From: Henriciella sp.
Lineage (GTDB): Bacteria; Pseudomonadota; Alphaproteobacteria; Caulobacterales; Hyphomonadaceae
Assembly (NCBI RefSeq): GCF_029937755.1
Contig: NZ_JAPYPG010000005.1
Location: 124,001-188,000, forward strand
DNA: 64,000 bases
Reading direction: 5' to 3'
Of this stretch, positions 44,066 through 53,781 are shown piece by piece. The position numbers and the translations under genes are program-made. The notes beneath the pieces were generated by a model that was not told the origin of the DNA, ran no database searches, and worked only from the letters and a program-made list of their open reading frames with translations. Numbering within the stretch: the first letter of the stretch is position 1; the number at the start of each line of letters is the position of its first letter.

Positions 44066-44876
44066 CCTTCCAGATCATTCGGACCGAGACCAGCACCAGC
44101 AGCACCCCGAAAAGTTTCCTGAGCAGGCCGGCATCGAGTTTGTGAGCCAGCGCCGCACCAACCGGCGCCATCGTCACCGTGAAGAGCGAGATCAGCGCAA
44201 AAGCCGGCATGTTCACATGGCCGAGTGACAAGGGTGGCAGCCCCTCCTTGCCCAGCCCGTTGCCGATCGCCATCGCCGCGCCCGGCAAACCGATCGCGAC
44301 CCCGAAACCGGCGGCTGTCGCCACAGCCTGATGGATAGGCCGCCCACAGACCGTCATCAGGCTAACCCCAAACGTGCCACCGCCAATCCCCATGATGGCC
44401 GATAACGCACCCAGCGCACCGCCCAATCCGGCGCGTGGCGCGCCTTTCGGCAGGTCCTCGGCAAGCCTCCAGCTCGGCCGGCCGAAATAGAGCTGCAAGG
44501 CAAGCAGGAGCAGGAGCGCTCCGAAAATAAAGGTCAGCGCACCGGTCGAGATAAAACCCGCAATGGCCTGACCGATTACCGCACCCAGCATGATCCAGGG
44601 CGCCCAGCCCCGGATGATGGACCAGTCCACCGCGCCGCGCCGATTATGGGCCATGACGGAACGGATCGAGGTGAGGATAATTGTCGCGAGCGAGGTCGCG
44701 ACCGCCACATGCATTGCGGTCTCGCCATAGCCGAGGGCATTGAACAGGAAATAGAGCACAGGCACGATCACCGCGCCGCCGCCAATGCCGAATAGCCCGG
44801 CCGCGAGTCCGGCGGCCGCCCCCGCTACGGCAAGCGAGACGATCAGCACGCCATACTGGGCTAGAAAGTCTGCCAT
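44052..44876 (-). CDS. Sulfite exporter TauE/SafE family protein
   Basis: 274-aa inner-membrane protein with about eight hydrophobic segments and the duplicated TauE/SafE pattern GLAAGLFGIGGGAVIVPVLY and GGALGALSAIMGIGGGTFGV. It is a probable anion exporter of small sulfur compounds, though many members have no assigned substrate. Its start overlaps the dusA stop by one base (TGATG), so it is co-translated with dusA. Confidence 0.88.
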   Translation of the reverse strand: MADFLAQYGVLIVSLAVAGAAAGLAAGLFGIGGGAVIVPVLYFLFNALGYGETAMHVAVATSLATIILTSIRSVMAHNRRGAVDWSIIRGWAPWIMLGAVIGQAIAGFISTGALTFIFGALLLLLALQLYFGRPSWRLAEDLPKGAPRAGLGGALGALSAIMGIGGGTFGVSLMTVCGRPIHQAVATAAGFGVAIGLPGAAMAIGNGLGKEGLPPLSLGHVNMPAFALISLFTVTMAPVGAALAHKLDAGLLRKLFGVLLVLVSVRMIWKVIAG

Positions 44877-45883
44877 CAGGCGGTGGCCATTTCTGGCGCA
44901 ACATGGGCAAGGGCTTCGTCGAGTACTTCCAGGCCGGCGCCGTCCTTCACCGCCTTCTCAGACAGTGTACGGCGCCAGCCGCGCGCCCCGGGCTGGCCTG
45001 CGAAGAGACCGAGCATGTGCCGCGTCATGTGGGAGAGCTTGGCGCCCTCCTGCAGTTGCATCGCCATATAGGGGCGGTAGGCCTCGAGCCCTTCCAGACA
45101 GGCCTGCATATCGAGGCCATCATCGGCTTCGCCAGTCTCAAGCCAATGGTCGACGCGCGTCAGGATATGCGGCGTCTGGTAGGCTGCACGGCCAAGCATG
45201 ACGCCATCGAACCCGTCGAGATGCGCGGCGCATTCCGAAAGCGTCTTTATGCCACCGTTGAGTATGATGGTGAGGTCCGGCCGTTCGGCTTTAAGCTCGG
45301 CCACAAGGCCATAGTCGAGCGGCGGAATATCCCTGTTTTCCTTGGGGCTCAGGCCCGACAACCAGGCCTTCCGCGCATGCACGGTGAAAATCTCGCAGCC
45401 TGCGTCGGCCACCTGGTCGACAAATCCGAACAGCGTCTCGCGCGGCGGGTCTTCATCGACAGCGACCCGGCACTTCACTGTGACGGGAATGGAAACGGCC
45501 TTGCGCATGGCAGCGACACCGGCCGCCACAGTCGCTGGTTCCTGCATCAGGCAGGCTCCGAAGCGCCCGGACTGAACCCGGTCGGACGGGCAACCGCAAT
45601 TGATGTTGACCTCGTCATAGCCAAACCCTTCCGCGATCCGGGCCGCCTCCACCAGCTTCTCCGGATCCGATCCGCCAAGCTGGAGGACGAGCGGATGTTC
45701 CGCCTCGCTGAAGCCGATCAACCGATCGCGGTCGCCATGGATGACGGCATCGGCGGTAACCATTTCGGTCCAGAGCAGCGCCTGCTTCGACAAGGAACGG
45801 TGGAACATCCGGCAATGCCGGTCGGTCCAGTCCATCATGGGCGCGACGGAAAATCTGTAATCGAGCAAGGTGTCCTTGACCAT
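44876..45883 (-). CDS. dusA: tRNA-dihydrouridine(20/20a) synthase DusA
   Basis: 335-aa FMN enzyme that reduces uridine in the tRNA D-loop. The TIM-barrel start is RFSVAPMMDWTDRHCRMFHR (near 8-27). The catalytic Cys is in VNINCGCPSDRVQSGRFGAC near 95-114, the FMN Lys in PVTVKCRVAVDE near 140 and the phosphate loop in LTIILNGGIKTLSE near 220. It starts at 45883, the ATG that gives normal DusA length; the upstream 17 codons lack support. It leads the TauE/SafE gene. Confidence 0.93.
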   Translation of the reverse strand: MVKDTLLDYRFSVAPMMDWTDRHCRMFHRSLSKQALLWTEMVTADAVIHGDRDRLIGFSEAEHPLVLQLGGSDPEKLVEAARIAEGFGYDEVNINCGCPSDRVQSGRFGACLMQEPATVAAGVAAMRKAVSIPVTVKCRVAVDEDPPRETLFGFVDQVADAGCEIFTVHARKAWLSGLSPKENRDIPPLDYGLVAELKAERPDLTIILNGGIKTLSECAAHLDGFDGVMLGRAAYQTPHILTRVDHWLETGEADDGLDMQACLEGLEAYRPYMAMQLQEGAKLSHMTRHMLGLFAGQPGARGWRRTLSEKAVKDGAGLEVLDEALAHVAPEMATA

Positions 45884-45960
45884 TCCGACCTGCAAGGTGC
45901 CAATTGGGGCTCGTCCAAGCACACATTGCCTCACCAGTAAATCAGCGAGGTGTTCGCTCG

Positions 45961-46102
45961 CTACTCCTCGGAACCGGCTTCAAGGAAGCCGTTTACGTCC
46001 AGCCAGCGGATGAAGGCATCGAGCCATTTGTTGCTGGTGCAGACCTATATCTGCCTTCAACGGATCGCTGAACAGCTGGTGAACCAGGATCGTCATCGGC
46101 AT
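45961..46102 (-). pseudogene. Possible frame-disrupted small coding remnant
   Basis: In one minus-strand frame MPMTILVHQLFSDPLKADIG opens at 46102; in another frame NKWLDAFIRWLDVNGFLEAG runs to a TAG at 45961. Each part looks protein-like, and the frames switch near 46030. This may be a decayed gene or a chance pattern in the 242-base dusA-aguA gap. I cannot tell which. Confidence 0.25.
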
Positions 46103-46125
46103 TCTGGTGCTGGCCTTCGATCATT

Positions 46126-48276
46126 CTAATCGCCCTGCCCCGGCGCATTGGGAAATTCGAGACTCTTGTAATAGTCGAGGTTATGCGTCGGCGGCGCGGC
46201 CCCTTCCGGCAGCGCCAGGCCGTTGACGCTCTGCCAATAGGCAATCGAGGCATCGCGCCACCAGCGGGCTTCCTGCTTCTGGATCTCCAGATAGTCCGCG
46301 ACATGGGCGAAGCGGTCAGGGTCGATCTGACCTTCGAGGCCCTGCCACTGCTCGGCGAGGTCTTCGGCCTGCTGGACGCCGAGATCGTAGTGCCGGACCA
46401 ACTCCTCCCAGAGCGAGCGCCCGGAGGTCATCTCATAGTCCCAGGGCAGCCGGTGGAACCAGAGTAGCAGTTCGTCCGGCGTCGTCGCCACATCGGCCCA
46501 CTTTTCCCGCAACGGCTCTGCATACTGCGCGACAGCGTTGGACCCGGTCTCCGTCCGGTCGAAGCCGATCGCATCCTCCGTGGCGCGGTGATAGTAATAC
46601 GGCGTCCAGTCAGCGCGGTCGAGATCATCGACCCAGAGCGCAGGGCCGTAATGATGGCCGGTACCCATCAGATGGGTGAGACCTAGCGGGGTCATGTAGT
46701 TCACCACCGCCTCGCGGGACTGCATCATCATCGCAACGATCGTGTCGAGCACATCAGGATCGGTGGTGAAGGTCAGCGCCGCCCAGTCGCGCGCAATGGC
46801 GTTCGCGGACGCATCTGGATCCCAGGCGAGTCGGCCAAAAGCGTACCAGTTCGCCTGGTCGAAATGAGAGCCGGTCCAGTTACGGTCCACGCCGACATTC
46901 GAGACACCCGCCATCGCTGTGAGCGCCTCATTGGTGAGCTCTCCATCGACGACTTTCGCAACCGTCGAGCCCGGCCCGGCCGCGTAAGTGTCGGCGGAGA
47001 GAACCTCCTTCCACAGCGTGCCGAGATAGGCGAGATGGGTGGAAAAGCCGAGATATTCCTTGGTGATCTGTAGCTCAAGCGCGAGTGGCGTCTCCTCCAT
47101 GGCGCCGAACAGCGGATGGAACGGTTCGCGCGGCTGGAAGTCGAGCGGGCCGTTCTTGACCTGCACAATGACATTGTCGCGGAACTGCCCATCCAGCGGT
47201 TTGAACTCGGTATAGGCCTGTTTCACCCGGTCTTCCGGCTCCTCGGCGGAATAGACGAAGGCGCGCCACATCACGACACCGCCATGGGGGGCGAGCGCGT
47301 CGGCCAGCATGTTGGCCCCTTCAGCGTGGCTGCGGCCATAATCCTGCGGGCCGGGCTGGCCTTCGGAGTTCGCCTTGACCAAGAAGCCGCCGAAATCGGG
47401 GATCTCGGCATAGATCTCATCTGCCTTGGCTTGCCACCACTCGTGCACGTCTTCGTCCAGCGGATCGGCTGTGGCGAGCCCGCCGAGTTCCATTGGTGCT
47501 GAGAAGCGCGCCGTCAGATACACCTTGATGCCATAGGGCCGGAAGACATCGGCCAGCGCCGTAACCTTTTCGAGGTATTGCGGTGTCAGCACGGTCGCGT
47601 CCGCATTTACATTGGTCAGCGAGACGCCATTGATGCCGATTGAAGCATTGGCATGGGCATAGTCCTCGTAGCGCGGATCGACACGGCCCGGCAGCAGGTG
47701 CCAGTTCCAGATCGATTGGCCCGCATAGCCGCGCTCCACATGGCGGTCGAGATTGTCCCAATGATTGAGCAGGCGGAGTTTGACGGCGGGCGTTTGTTCG
47801 ACTGAGAGACCGCGCACGTCCTCGCCGCGCGAAAGCCGCATCAGGAAATCGAACACACCGTACAGAAGACCAACATCGGACTCGCCGGCGATCAGAATGG
47901 CCTTGCCGCCGCCGCTCGAAACACCGCGGATGGCATAGCCATCCTCTCCAAGCCCGGTGACATCAGGCTGAAGGCTCTGCGGGAGACTGCTGAGACAATC
48001 GGCACTCGCGAGAATGAGCGATCCTTGCCCTGCTGTCCGGCTTTGCGGCAGCTTTTCACCAGCGAGGGAGGTGAAAGCGATATCCAGCTCATCCAGCGAT
48101 TTGCGGATGGTTTCTGAGGGGGCCGTGCACCCGGTCACCACATCAGCCGGGAGATAGGGAATGCCCGCCTCTGGCGCGTCATAGCGCAGCCAGAGCTCGT
48201 AGCCGTCCTCCGCCATGGCCGGTGGCACAAGGATCGCTGCGGCGAGCGCAACGAGGATCAGCGCCTGTTTGCGCAT
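46126..48276 (-). CDS. aguA: GH67 alpha-glucuronidase, exported
   Basis: 716-aa glycoside hydrolase family 67 enzyme. It removes (methyl)glucuronic acid from the non-reducing end of xylo-oligosaccharides. Residues 1-22 (MRKQALILVALAAAILVPPA) are a signal peptide, so it acts in the periplasm or outside, while many GH67 enzymes are cytosolic. The catalytic acid is Glu305 (VKANSEGQPG) and the paired bases are Asp379 (NGPLDFQPREP) and Glu407 (ITKEYLG), with the same spacing as in the Cellvibrio enzyme. It is divergent from a GH3 enzyme and shares an operator region (48350-48368). Confidence 0.93.
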   Translation of the reverse strand: MRKQALILVALAAAILVPPAMAEDGYELWLRYDAPEAGIPYLPADVVTGCTAPSETIRKSLDELDIAFTSLAGEKLPQSRTAGQGSLILASADCLSSLPQSLQPDVTGLGEDGYAIRGVSSGGGKAILIAGESDVGLLYGVFDFLMRLSRGEDVRGLSVEQTPAVKLRLLNHWDNLDRHVERGYAGQSIWNWHLLPGRVDPRYEDYAHANASIGINGVSLTNVNADATVLTPQYLEKVTALADVFRPYGIKVYLTARFSAPMELGGLATADPLDEDVHEWWQAKADEIYAEIPDFGGFLVKANSEGQPGPQDYGRSHAEGANMLADALAPHGGVVMWRAFVYSAEEPEDRVKQAYTEFKPLDGQFRDNVIVQVKNGPLDFQPREPFHPLFGAMEETPLALELQITKEYLGFSTHLAYLGTLWKEVLSADTYAAGPGSTVAKVVDGELTNEALTAMAGVSNVGVDRNWTGSHFDQANWYAFGRLAWDPDASANAIARDWAALTFTTDPDVLDTIVAMMMQSREAVVNYMTPLGLTHLMGTGHHYGPALWVDDLDRADWTPYYYHRATEDAIGFDRTETGSNAVAQYAEPLREKWADVATTPDELLLWFHRLPWDYEMTSGRSLWEELVRHYDLGVQQAEDLAEQWQGLEGQIDPDRFAHVADYLEIQKQEARWWRDASIAYWQSVNGLALPEGAAPPTHNLDYYKSLEFPNAPGQGD

Positions 48277-48349
48277 CGCAAGTCTCCCATTGTTATTTTT
48301 TATCTCCCCAAGGCCCAGAATCGACGCCTTGCGGGTTGTGATCGTCCCG

Positions 48350-48368
48350 AATGTTAGCGTACAACATT
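48350..48368. promoter_or_regulatory. LacI/XylR-type operator between aguA and the GH3 gene
   Basis: AATGTTAGCGTACAACATT: six-base arms AATGTT/AACATT around a core containing GTTAGCG. It shares TGTTAGCG with the receptor-promoter sites at 57865 and 57933, but the second half departs from GCTATC. It lies 74 bases upstream of the aguA start and 81 before the GH3 start, so it can control both. Confidence 0.65.
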
Positions 48369-48448
48369 TTCAACAACAAGCGGTGCTTGCCCTTCATAAA
48401 CTTTGGAAGGCGAGACGCCCAGAACCATCCCCGGGAGGATCAATATCC

Positions 48449-51169
48449 ATGACGAAGACCCCTGTTAAAGCCATCTGGCTCGCCTCTGCGTGCGCCATCG
48501 CCCTGCTTACAGGCTGCAACGGAAACGAGCCCGTGGCCGTCAGCGCTGGCGACAGTTCAGCGAACAGCACGCAGACGGCGGAGACGCCGGCCGACCTGCC
48601 CTATATGGACGCCTCCCTCTCGCCGGAAGAGCGCGCCACCGACCTCGTCTCGCGCATGACGCTCGAGGAGAAGGCTTCGCAGATGTATGATAAGGCCGCG
48701 GCCATCCCGCGCCTCGGCATCCATGAGTATAACTGGTGGAATGAGGCCTTGCACGGCGTTGCCCGCGCCGGACACGCGACGGTCTTCCCGCAGGCCATCG
48801 GGCTTGCCGCGACCTGGGACGAGGACCTGATGCTTGAGGTGGCGACAACCATCTCCGATGAAGGCCGTGCGAAGCATCATTATTACGCAGCTGAAGATGT
48901 CTACGCCATGTATGGCGGCCTCACCTTCTGGTCGCCGAACATCAACATCTTCCGCGACCCGCGCTGGGGGCGTGGACAGGAAACCTATGGCGAGGACCCG
49001 TTCCTGACGGGCCGCATGGCCGTCAATTTCGTCAACGGCATCCAGGGCGATGACGACAAATACCTGAAGGCCGTCGCCACAGTGAAACACTATGCGGTCC
49101 ACTCAGGCCCGGAGCCTTCGCGCCACCGGGATGACTATATCGCGACCGACGCAGATCTTTGGGAGACCTATCTTCCCGCCTTCGAGATGGCGATGGATGA
49201 GGCAGACGTGGAATCTGTAATGTGCGCCTATAATGCCGTCTGGGGTGCGCCTGCCTGTGCCTCCGAACGCCTGATGGTCGACCTGCTGCGTGGCGATCTC
49301 GGCTTTGATGGCTATGTCGTCTCCGACTGCGGCGCGATCGGCGATTTCTATTACGACCAGGAAAAGGTCGATGCGGGCGAAGCGCCCTATGTCGCGCACG
49401 ACTATGTCGACACGCGCGCCGAAGCGGCCGCCATGGCTGTGAAGATGGGAACCGACCTCAATTGCGGGGACGGCGAAGGCAACAAGATGGACGCGCTGCC
49501 GCAAGCTGTCGCGCAGGGACTGATCGATGAGGAGACGATCGATCAATCCGTCATCCGTCTTTACACCGCCCTCTTCCGGCTTGGCCTGTATGATGATCCG
49601 GACCTCGTTCCCTATGCCGACACGTCGATCGATATCGTCGCGAGCGACGACCATATTGCGCTGTCGGAAGAGACGGCCCGCAAGTCGCTGGTCCTCCTGA
49701 AGAATGACGGTATCCTGCCCCTCGCAGCCGACACGAAAGTCGCCGTCATCGGACCGAATGCCGACAATTGGTGGACCCTCGTCGCGAACTATTACGGTCG
49801 CCCGACCCAGCCGGTCACAGCGCTCGAAGGCATCAAGGCAAAAGTCGGCGAAGAGAATGTAACCTATGCGCTCGGCTCGACCATCGCGGGCGACATCTAT
49901 TCCGATTACAAGCCGGTGCCAGCAAATGTCCTCTTCCATGAAGGGGAGAATGGCGACCTCGTCTCAGGCGTTGAGGCAGCCTATTATGAGGACAAATTCA
50001 TTTCAGGCGATCCGCTGCTTGAGCAGGTCGAGGAGAATATCGATTTCTACTGGGAACGCACGCCGGGCACCAACGGCCTCAACGATGAGTTCGGCGCTGT
50101 CTGGGAAGGCGTAATCGTTCCTGAAGACGATGGGGTCTACCGCTTCCAGCCTTCTCGCTGGTCAAAGGTCGAAATCGATGACCGTGAAGTCGGCGAGACC
50201 GACGATGTCGAGATGAAAGCGGGCGAGCGCTATCCGTTCACCATGACGCTCAATTTCGATAGCGGCTGGCCGCGCGACCAGCTCGACAAGTACGCCTATC
50301 TGAACTGGACAGAGGTCTCCCGGGACCTCGAAGCCGAAGCCATGGCGGCAGTCGAGGACGCGGATGTCATCCTCTATTTCGGCGGCATCGACGCCAATCT
50401 CGAAGGCGAGGAAATGGGCGTCGAGCTTGACGGCTTCCTTGGCGGGGACCGCACGCATCTGAAGCTGCCTGCCCCGCAGGAAGCGCTCGTCAAAAAGCTT
50501 CACGAGACAGGCAAACCGGTCGTGATGGTCAACTTCTCCGGCAGCGCGATGGCCCTCTACTGGGAAGATGAAAACCTGCCCGCCATCGTGCAGGCCTTCT
50601 ACCCCGGTGAAAAGGCCGGCGAAGCGATCGCGGACCTGCTCTGGGGCGAGTTCAGCCCATCCGGCCGGCTCCCGGTCACCTTTTACAAGTCGGTCGATGA
50701 CCTGCCGGATTTCCTCGACTATTCAATGGAAAACCGGACCTACAAGTATTTCGGCGGCGAGCCGCTATACCCGTTCGGTCACGGGCTGAGCTACACAGAC
50801 TTCAGCTATTCCGGACTCGATATCGCCGACGCCTACACTGCCGGTGAAGACCTTACCGTCTCTGTCGATGTGACTAATTCCGGTGACATGGCAGGCCGGG
50901 AAGTGGTCCAGTTTTACGTAACGCGGAACGACCGTCCGAACCGGTCTGTACCGAAAGTCGAGCTGGTCGGCTTCGATGTGGTCGATCTTCAGCCCGGCGA
51001 AACGGCGAGCGTCGAAGTGACTGTCCCGGCAAGCCAGATCGGCTATCATGACGAAAGCGGCAATCTCACCTTCCCCGAGACCGGAAGCTTTACCGTGTCG
51101 GCTGGCGGCGGCCAGCCGGGCTATGCCGAAGGCCTCTCGTTAGCAGAGGTCTCGGTCGCCGGCGACTAG
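48449..51169 (+). CDS. GH3 beta-xylosidase/beta-glucosidase with PA14 domain, lipoprotein
   Basis: 906-aa GH3 enzyme. MTKTPVKAIWLASACAIALL with LTGC is a lipoprotein signal. The (alpha/beta)8 domain runs to about 330, with the nucleophile Asp293 in GYVVSDCGAIGDF; the second domain starts near 400. A PA14-type insert spans about residues 500-620 (EAAYYEDKFISGDPL through DDGVYRFQPSRWSKVEIDD). A fibronectin-III-like domain closes the protein. NWWNEALHGVAR is common to xylosidase-type GH3, so beta-xylosidase is likely. The ATG at 48449 follows GGAGG. It is divergent from aguA and ends in a strong terminator. Confidence 0.92.
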   Translation: MTKTPVKAIWLASACAIALLTGCNGNEPVAVSAGDSSANSTQTAETPADLPYMDASLSPEERATDLVSRMTLEEKASQMYDKAAAIPRLGIHEYNWWNEALHGVARAGHATVFPQAIGLAATWDEDLMLEVATTISDEGRAKHHYYAAEDVYAMYGGLTFWSPNINIFRDPRWGRGQETYGEDPFLTGRMAVNFVNGIQGDDDKYLKAVATVKHYAVHSGPEPSRHRDDYIATDADLWETYLPAFEMAMDEADVESVMCAYNAVWGAPACASERLMVDLLRGDLGFDGYVVSDCGAIGDFYYDQEKVDAGEAPYVAHDYVDTRAEAAAMAVKMGTDLNCGDGEGNKMDALPQAVAQGLIDEETIDQSVIRLYTALFRLGLYDDPDLVPYADTSIDIVASDDHIALSEETARKSLVLLKNDGILPLAADTKVAVIGPNADNWWTLVANYYGRPTQPVTALEGIKAKVGEENVTYALGSTIAGDIYSDYKPVPANVLFHEGENGDLVSGVEAAYYEDKFISGDPLLEQVEENIDFYWERTPGTNGLNDEFGAVWEGVIVPEDDGVYRFQPSRWSKVEIDDREVGETDDVEMKAGERYPFTMTLNFDSGWPRDQLDKYAYLNWTEVSRDLEAEAMAAVEDADVILYFGGIDANLEGEEMGVELDGFLGGDRTHLKLPAPQEALVKKLHETGKPVVMVNFSGSAMALYWEDENLPAIVQAFYPGEKAGEAIADLLWGEFSPSGRLPVTFYKSVDDLPDFLDYSMENRTYKYFGGEPLYPFGHGLSYTDFSYSGLDIADAYTAGEDLTVSVDVTNSGDMAGREVVQFYVTRNDRPNRSVPKVELVGFDVVDLQPGETASVEVTVPASQIGYHDESGNLTFPETGSFTVSAGGGQPGYAEGLSLAEVSVAGD

Positions 51170-51190
51170 CGCACAATGACCTAAGCAGGG

Positions 51191-51222
51191 AACGGCGGGC
51201 ACCAACGTGTCCGCCGTTTTTC
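51191..51222 (+). terminator. Intrinsic terminator of the GH3 gene
   Basis: AACGGCGGGCAC (51191-51202), loop CAAC, GTGTCCGCCGTT (51207-51218), one G-U pair in a 12-base stem, followed by TTTC. It starts 21 bases after the GH3 stop and abuts the stop of the opposing halogenase gene. Confidence 0.9.
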
Positions 51223-52724
51223 TATGTGGGCGTCACTGGACAGTATTGCCGGACAAAGTCGTCATGTGCGGGCAGGCGCGACACGGCATTCTCGATCTGA
51301 GCCCGCTGCGCGTCGAGCGCCCCCTTGAGCTTGTCATCGGGGAACATGTGTCCCACCGCATGCCACCCGGTCGGGGCAAGCCCCTGCCCCATCATGACCT
51401 GGACCCAGGAGTCGGTCAGGAACAGCTCGTCGCAATTGTGATAGGCATAGGCGCTGTCCCGGAACAACGCGATCCGCTCCGCGAGCGTATCCGGGATGTC
51501 CATCGCCTTCCGCCCCCGCCAGAAATCGGAATCCTCGCGCTCATTGAGCTTGTAGTGCAGGATCAGGAAATCGCGCACCTGTTCCAGTTCGCGATTCATC
51601 TTGCGGCTGAACAGATCTGAGAGTTCCTGCGTCACGCCGTGATAGGGGAAAAGCGCGACAAGGTCGGCGACGCCGCGCTGGATGAGATGGATACTGGTCG
51701 ATTCCAGTGGCTCCAAAAAGCCGCCCGATAGGCCCAGCGCGACACAGTTCTTGTTCCAGGCACGCTTGCGGCGCCCTGTCCGGAAGCGGATGAGACGTGG
51801 ATCAGTGCGCAGGGGCCCGTCTATGGCGTCGCGCAGCTTCTTCTCGGCTTCATCCGGATCGAGATGATTGCTATCGAAAACGATGCCATTGCCAACCCGG
51901 TGCTGAAGCGGAATCCGCCAGCGCCAACCGCCTTCATGGGCGATCGAGCGCGTATACGGGATGGCCGGCCCGGTCGCCTCGGACTGCGCAGCAACCGCGG
52001 CATTCATCGGAAGCCAGTCGCTCCAGTCGTCGAAACCGGTCTCCAGCGCCTGCTCGATCAGCAATCCGCGAAAGCCCGTGCAGTCGATGAAGAGATCGCC
52101 TTCAATGCGCTCACCCGATTGCAGCTTCAGCGCTTCGATGAAGCCGGTCTCACCCGATTGCTCGACATGCTCGATCAGCCCTTCGACGCGCCGGACGCCC
52201 TTCTGCTCGCTGAAGGTGCGCAGAAATCGCGCATAGGCCGTCGCATCGAGATGGTAGGCATAATTGAGCACCGACTTGTCTGGCGCGGTGTAAAACTTGT
52301 GGGCACGCGCGGCTTTCAATTCGAGGCAGTAATCGTCGAGCGAGCCACCATACCCACGGCTCTTCGCATGCAGCCAGAGATGATGGAACGGCGCCACCCA
52401 GGTATGGCGGCCCAGCGTTCCGAATGAGTGGATATAGCGATGGCCTGGCCGCAGCCAGCCCTCAAACTCGATACCAAGCTTGAAGGTTGCGCCGGTGGCC
52501 TTCATGAAATCTGCTTCGTTCAGGCCGAGATGCGCATGGAAAGTGCGCTGCGTCGGGATCGTCGCTTCGCCAACACCGACCGTGCCGATCGTATCGGACT
52601 CGACAAGCGTGATCTCAAGCGCGGGGCCGAGATGGTGCGACAGTCCCGCCGCCGCGACCCAGCCAGCCGTACCGCCTCCGGCAATCACAACGCGCTTCAC
52701 CAGATTTGTTTGCGTGTCACTCAT
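51222..52724 (-). CDS. Flavin-dependent tryptophan-halogenase family protein
   Basis: 500-aa FAD-dependent halogenase. The FAD motif is VVIAGGGTAGWVAAAG (residues 12-27). The halogenase signature WRWRIP is intact at 267-272. Lys82 (TFKLGIEF) fits the catalytic lysine (K79 in PrnA), and Glu341 (LEPLEST) fits E346. So it is likely to be active, using FADH2, oxygen and halide. The substrate is probably not free Trp: it sits with SapC, a Cupin_8 oxygenase and a sugar-type TonB receptor, a grouping seen in Caulobacterales, Sphingomonadales and Xanthomonadales. It follows the cupin gene by seven bases. Confidence 0.88.
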   Translation of the reverse strand: MSDTQTNLVKRVVIAGGGTAGWVAAAGLSHHLGPALEITLVESDTIGTVGVGEATIPTQRTFHAHLGLNEADFMKATGATFKLGIEFEGWLRPGHRYIHSFGTLGRHTWVAPFHHLWLHAKSRGYGGSLDDYCLELKAARAHKFYTAPDKSVLNYAYHLDATAYARFLRTFSEQKGVRRVEGLIEHVEQSGETGFIEALKLQSGERIEGDLFIDCTGFRGLLIEQALETGFDDWSDWLPMNAAVAAQSEATGPAIPYTRSIAHEGGWRWRIPLQHRVGNGIVFDSNHLDPDEAEKKLRDAIDGPLRTDPRLIRFRTGRRKRAWNKNCVALGLSGGFLEPLESTSIHLIQRGVADLVALFPYHGVTQELSDLFSRKMNRELEQVRDFLILHYKLNEREDSDFWRGRKAMDIPDTLAERIALFRDSAYAYHNCDELFLTDSWVQVMMGQGLAPTGWHAVGHMFPDDKLKGALDAQRAQIENAVSRLPAHDDFVRQYCPVTPT

Positions 52725-52731
52725 AAGGCTC

Positions 52732-53781
52732 TCAACGGTTCAGTTTGCGCAGCACTTCCGCGCGAAGACGGCGGGCCATCATCTCATCCATTTCACCCAG
52801 CGGACCGCGCGCAGCCGCTGGCAGATGCGCCCCGGCCTGGCCGGCGTCGCCGAAGACGTAATAGTCGAACATCTCGCGCCAGGCGGCCTTCTCGGAAGCA
52901 GGCCGGTCGCGCAAACTCAGCAGCCCGTGCAGCAAGGTGTTCATCGGCGAGTCCGCATAGGCCGGCACCGCATTCCACCAGTAATTCAGAAGGATATTGA
53001 ACGGGTCCCTGGCTTCAACCTGGTGCCACCAGAGCGCGGGATACATCAGCATGTCACCCGGCTCGAGATCGGCAATCTGCGCGGCTTGCGCAGCCACCTC
53101 GAATTTTGGATGCGCGTCGAGATCGGGATTGTGGATGTCGACCATGCTGATGACCTGCCCGCCCGGCGTTGGCGCCAGGGGACCGGGATAGAGATTGTGA
53201 ACCTGGTCCGGCGGAAACAGGATGAACCGCCGGCGCCCCACAAGGCACACCGCGATATTGTGCGACATGTCGTAATGCGCCCGGGCCGTGGTCTTGCCGC
53301 CGAACCAAAGCGAAACGACAGGCGGCGCTTTTGCGAAGGGCGCAAGGGGCGAGAGATCGATGCCGTTTTCGGCCTCAAAGCCGGGGAAGAACAGCTTCTG
53401 ATCGGTAGACTGAACATAATATCCGGGCGGGTTCGGCTGCCCGAAGGTTTGTTTGACGGCGGAGAAAAATGCTTCGAGCGAAACCTGCGACCGCTGAAAG
53501 TTCATCGCGGTAACGGTCTCGTCGTAAAAGGGCTGGCCTTCGGCTTCCGGGGCAAGTGAGTAGAGGACCAGCGGCCGGTCACTGTAAAACTGGGCGAGAT
53601 AGTCCATCGCGACGTGCGGCCCGTCGAGCCCGGCCTTCACGATCGGCCATTGCCGACCGACACCGCGGACAATGACAGGCCTGTCAGCCTCGATAATTCT
53701 CTCAAACGGTATCTTGCCCGAGCCGGAAACATCCAGGATTTCGGTGCGACTTGCGTTCTCGAGAAAGCTGGCCGTGCTCAA
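52732..53781 (-). CDS. Cupin_8 / JmjC-like 2OG-Fe(II) oxygenase
   Basis: 349-aa protein of the cupin-like (JmjC-related, PF13621) group. VVSLWFGGKTTARAHYDMSH near 182-201 holds the iron His-x-Asp (HYD). The distal His is in YPALWWHQVEARDPFNILLN near 258-277, and LVGRRRFILFPPDQVHNLYP is the usual middle block. It probably hydroxylates a protein side chain or small molecule. The start is a TTG overlapping the sapC TGA, with GGAG seven bases upstream; no nearer ATG exists. It is the second gene of a sapC-cupin-halogenase operon. Confidence 0.85.
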   Translation of the reverse strand: MSTASFLENASRTEILDVSGSGKIPFERIIEADRPVIVRGVGRQWPIVKAGLDGPHVAMDYLAQFYSDRPLVLYSLAPEAEGQPFYDETVTAMNFQRSQVSLEAFFSAVKQTFGQPNPPGYYVQSTDQKLFFPGFEAENGIDLSPLAPFAKAPPVVSLWFGGKTTARAHYDMSHNIAVCLVGRRRFILFPPDQVHNLYPGPLAPTPGGQVISMVDIHNPDLDAHPKFEVAAQAAQIADLEPGDMLMYPALWWHQVEARDPFNILLNYWWNAVPAYADSPMNTLLHGLLSLRDRPASEKAAWREMFDYYVFGDAGQAGAHLPAAARGPLGEMDEMMARRLRAEVLRKLNR

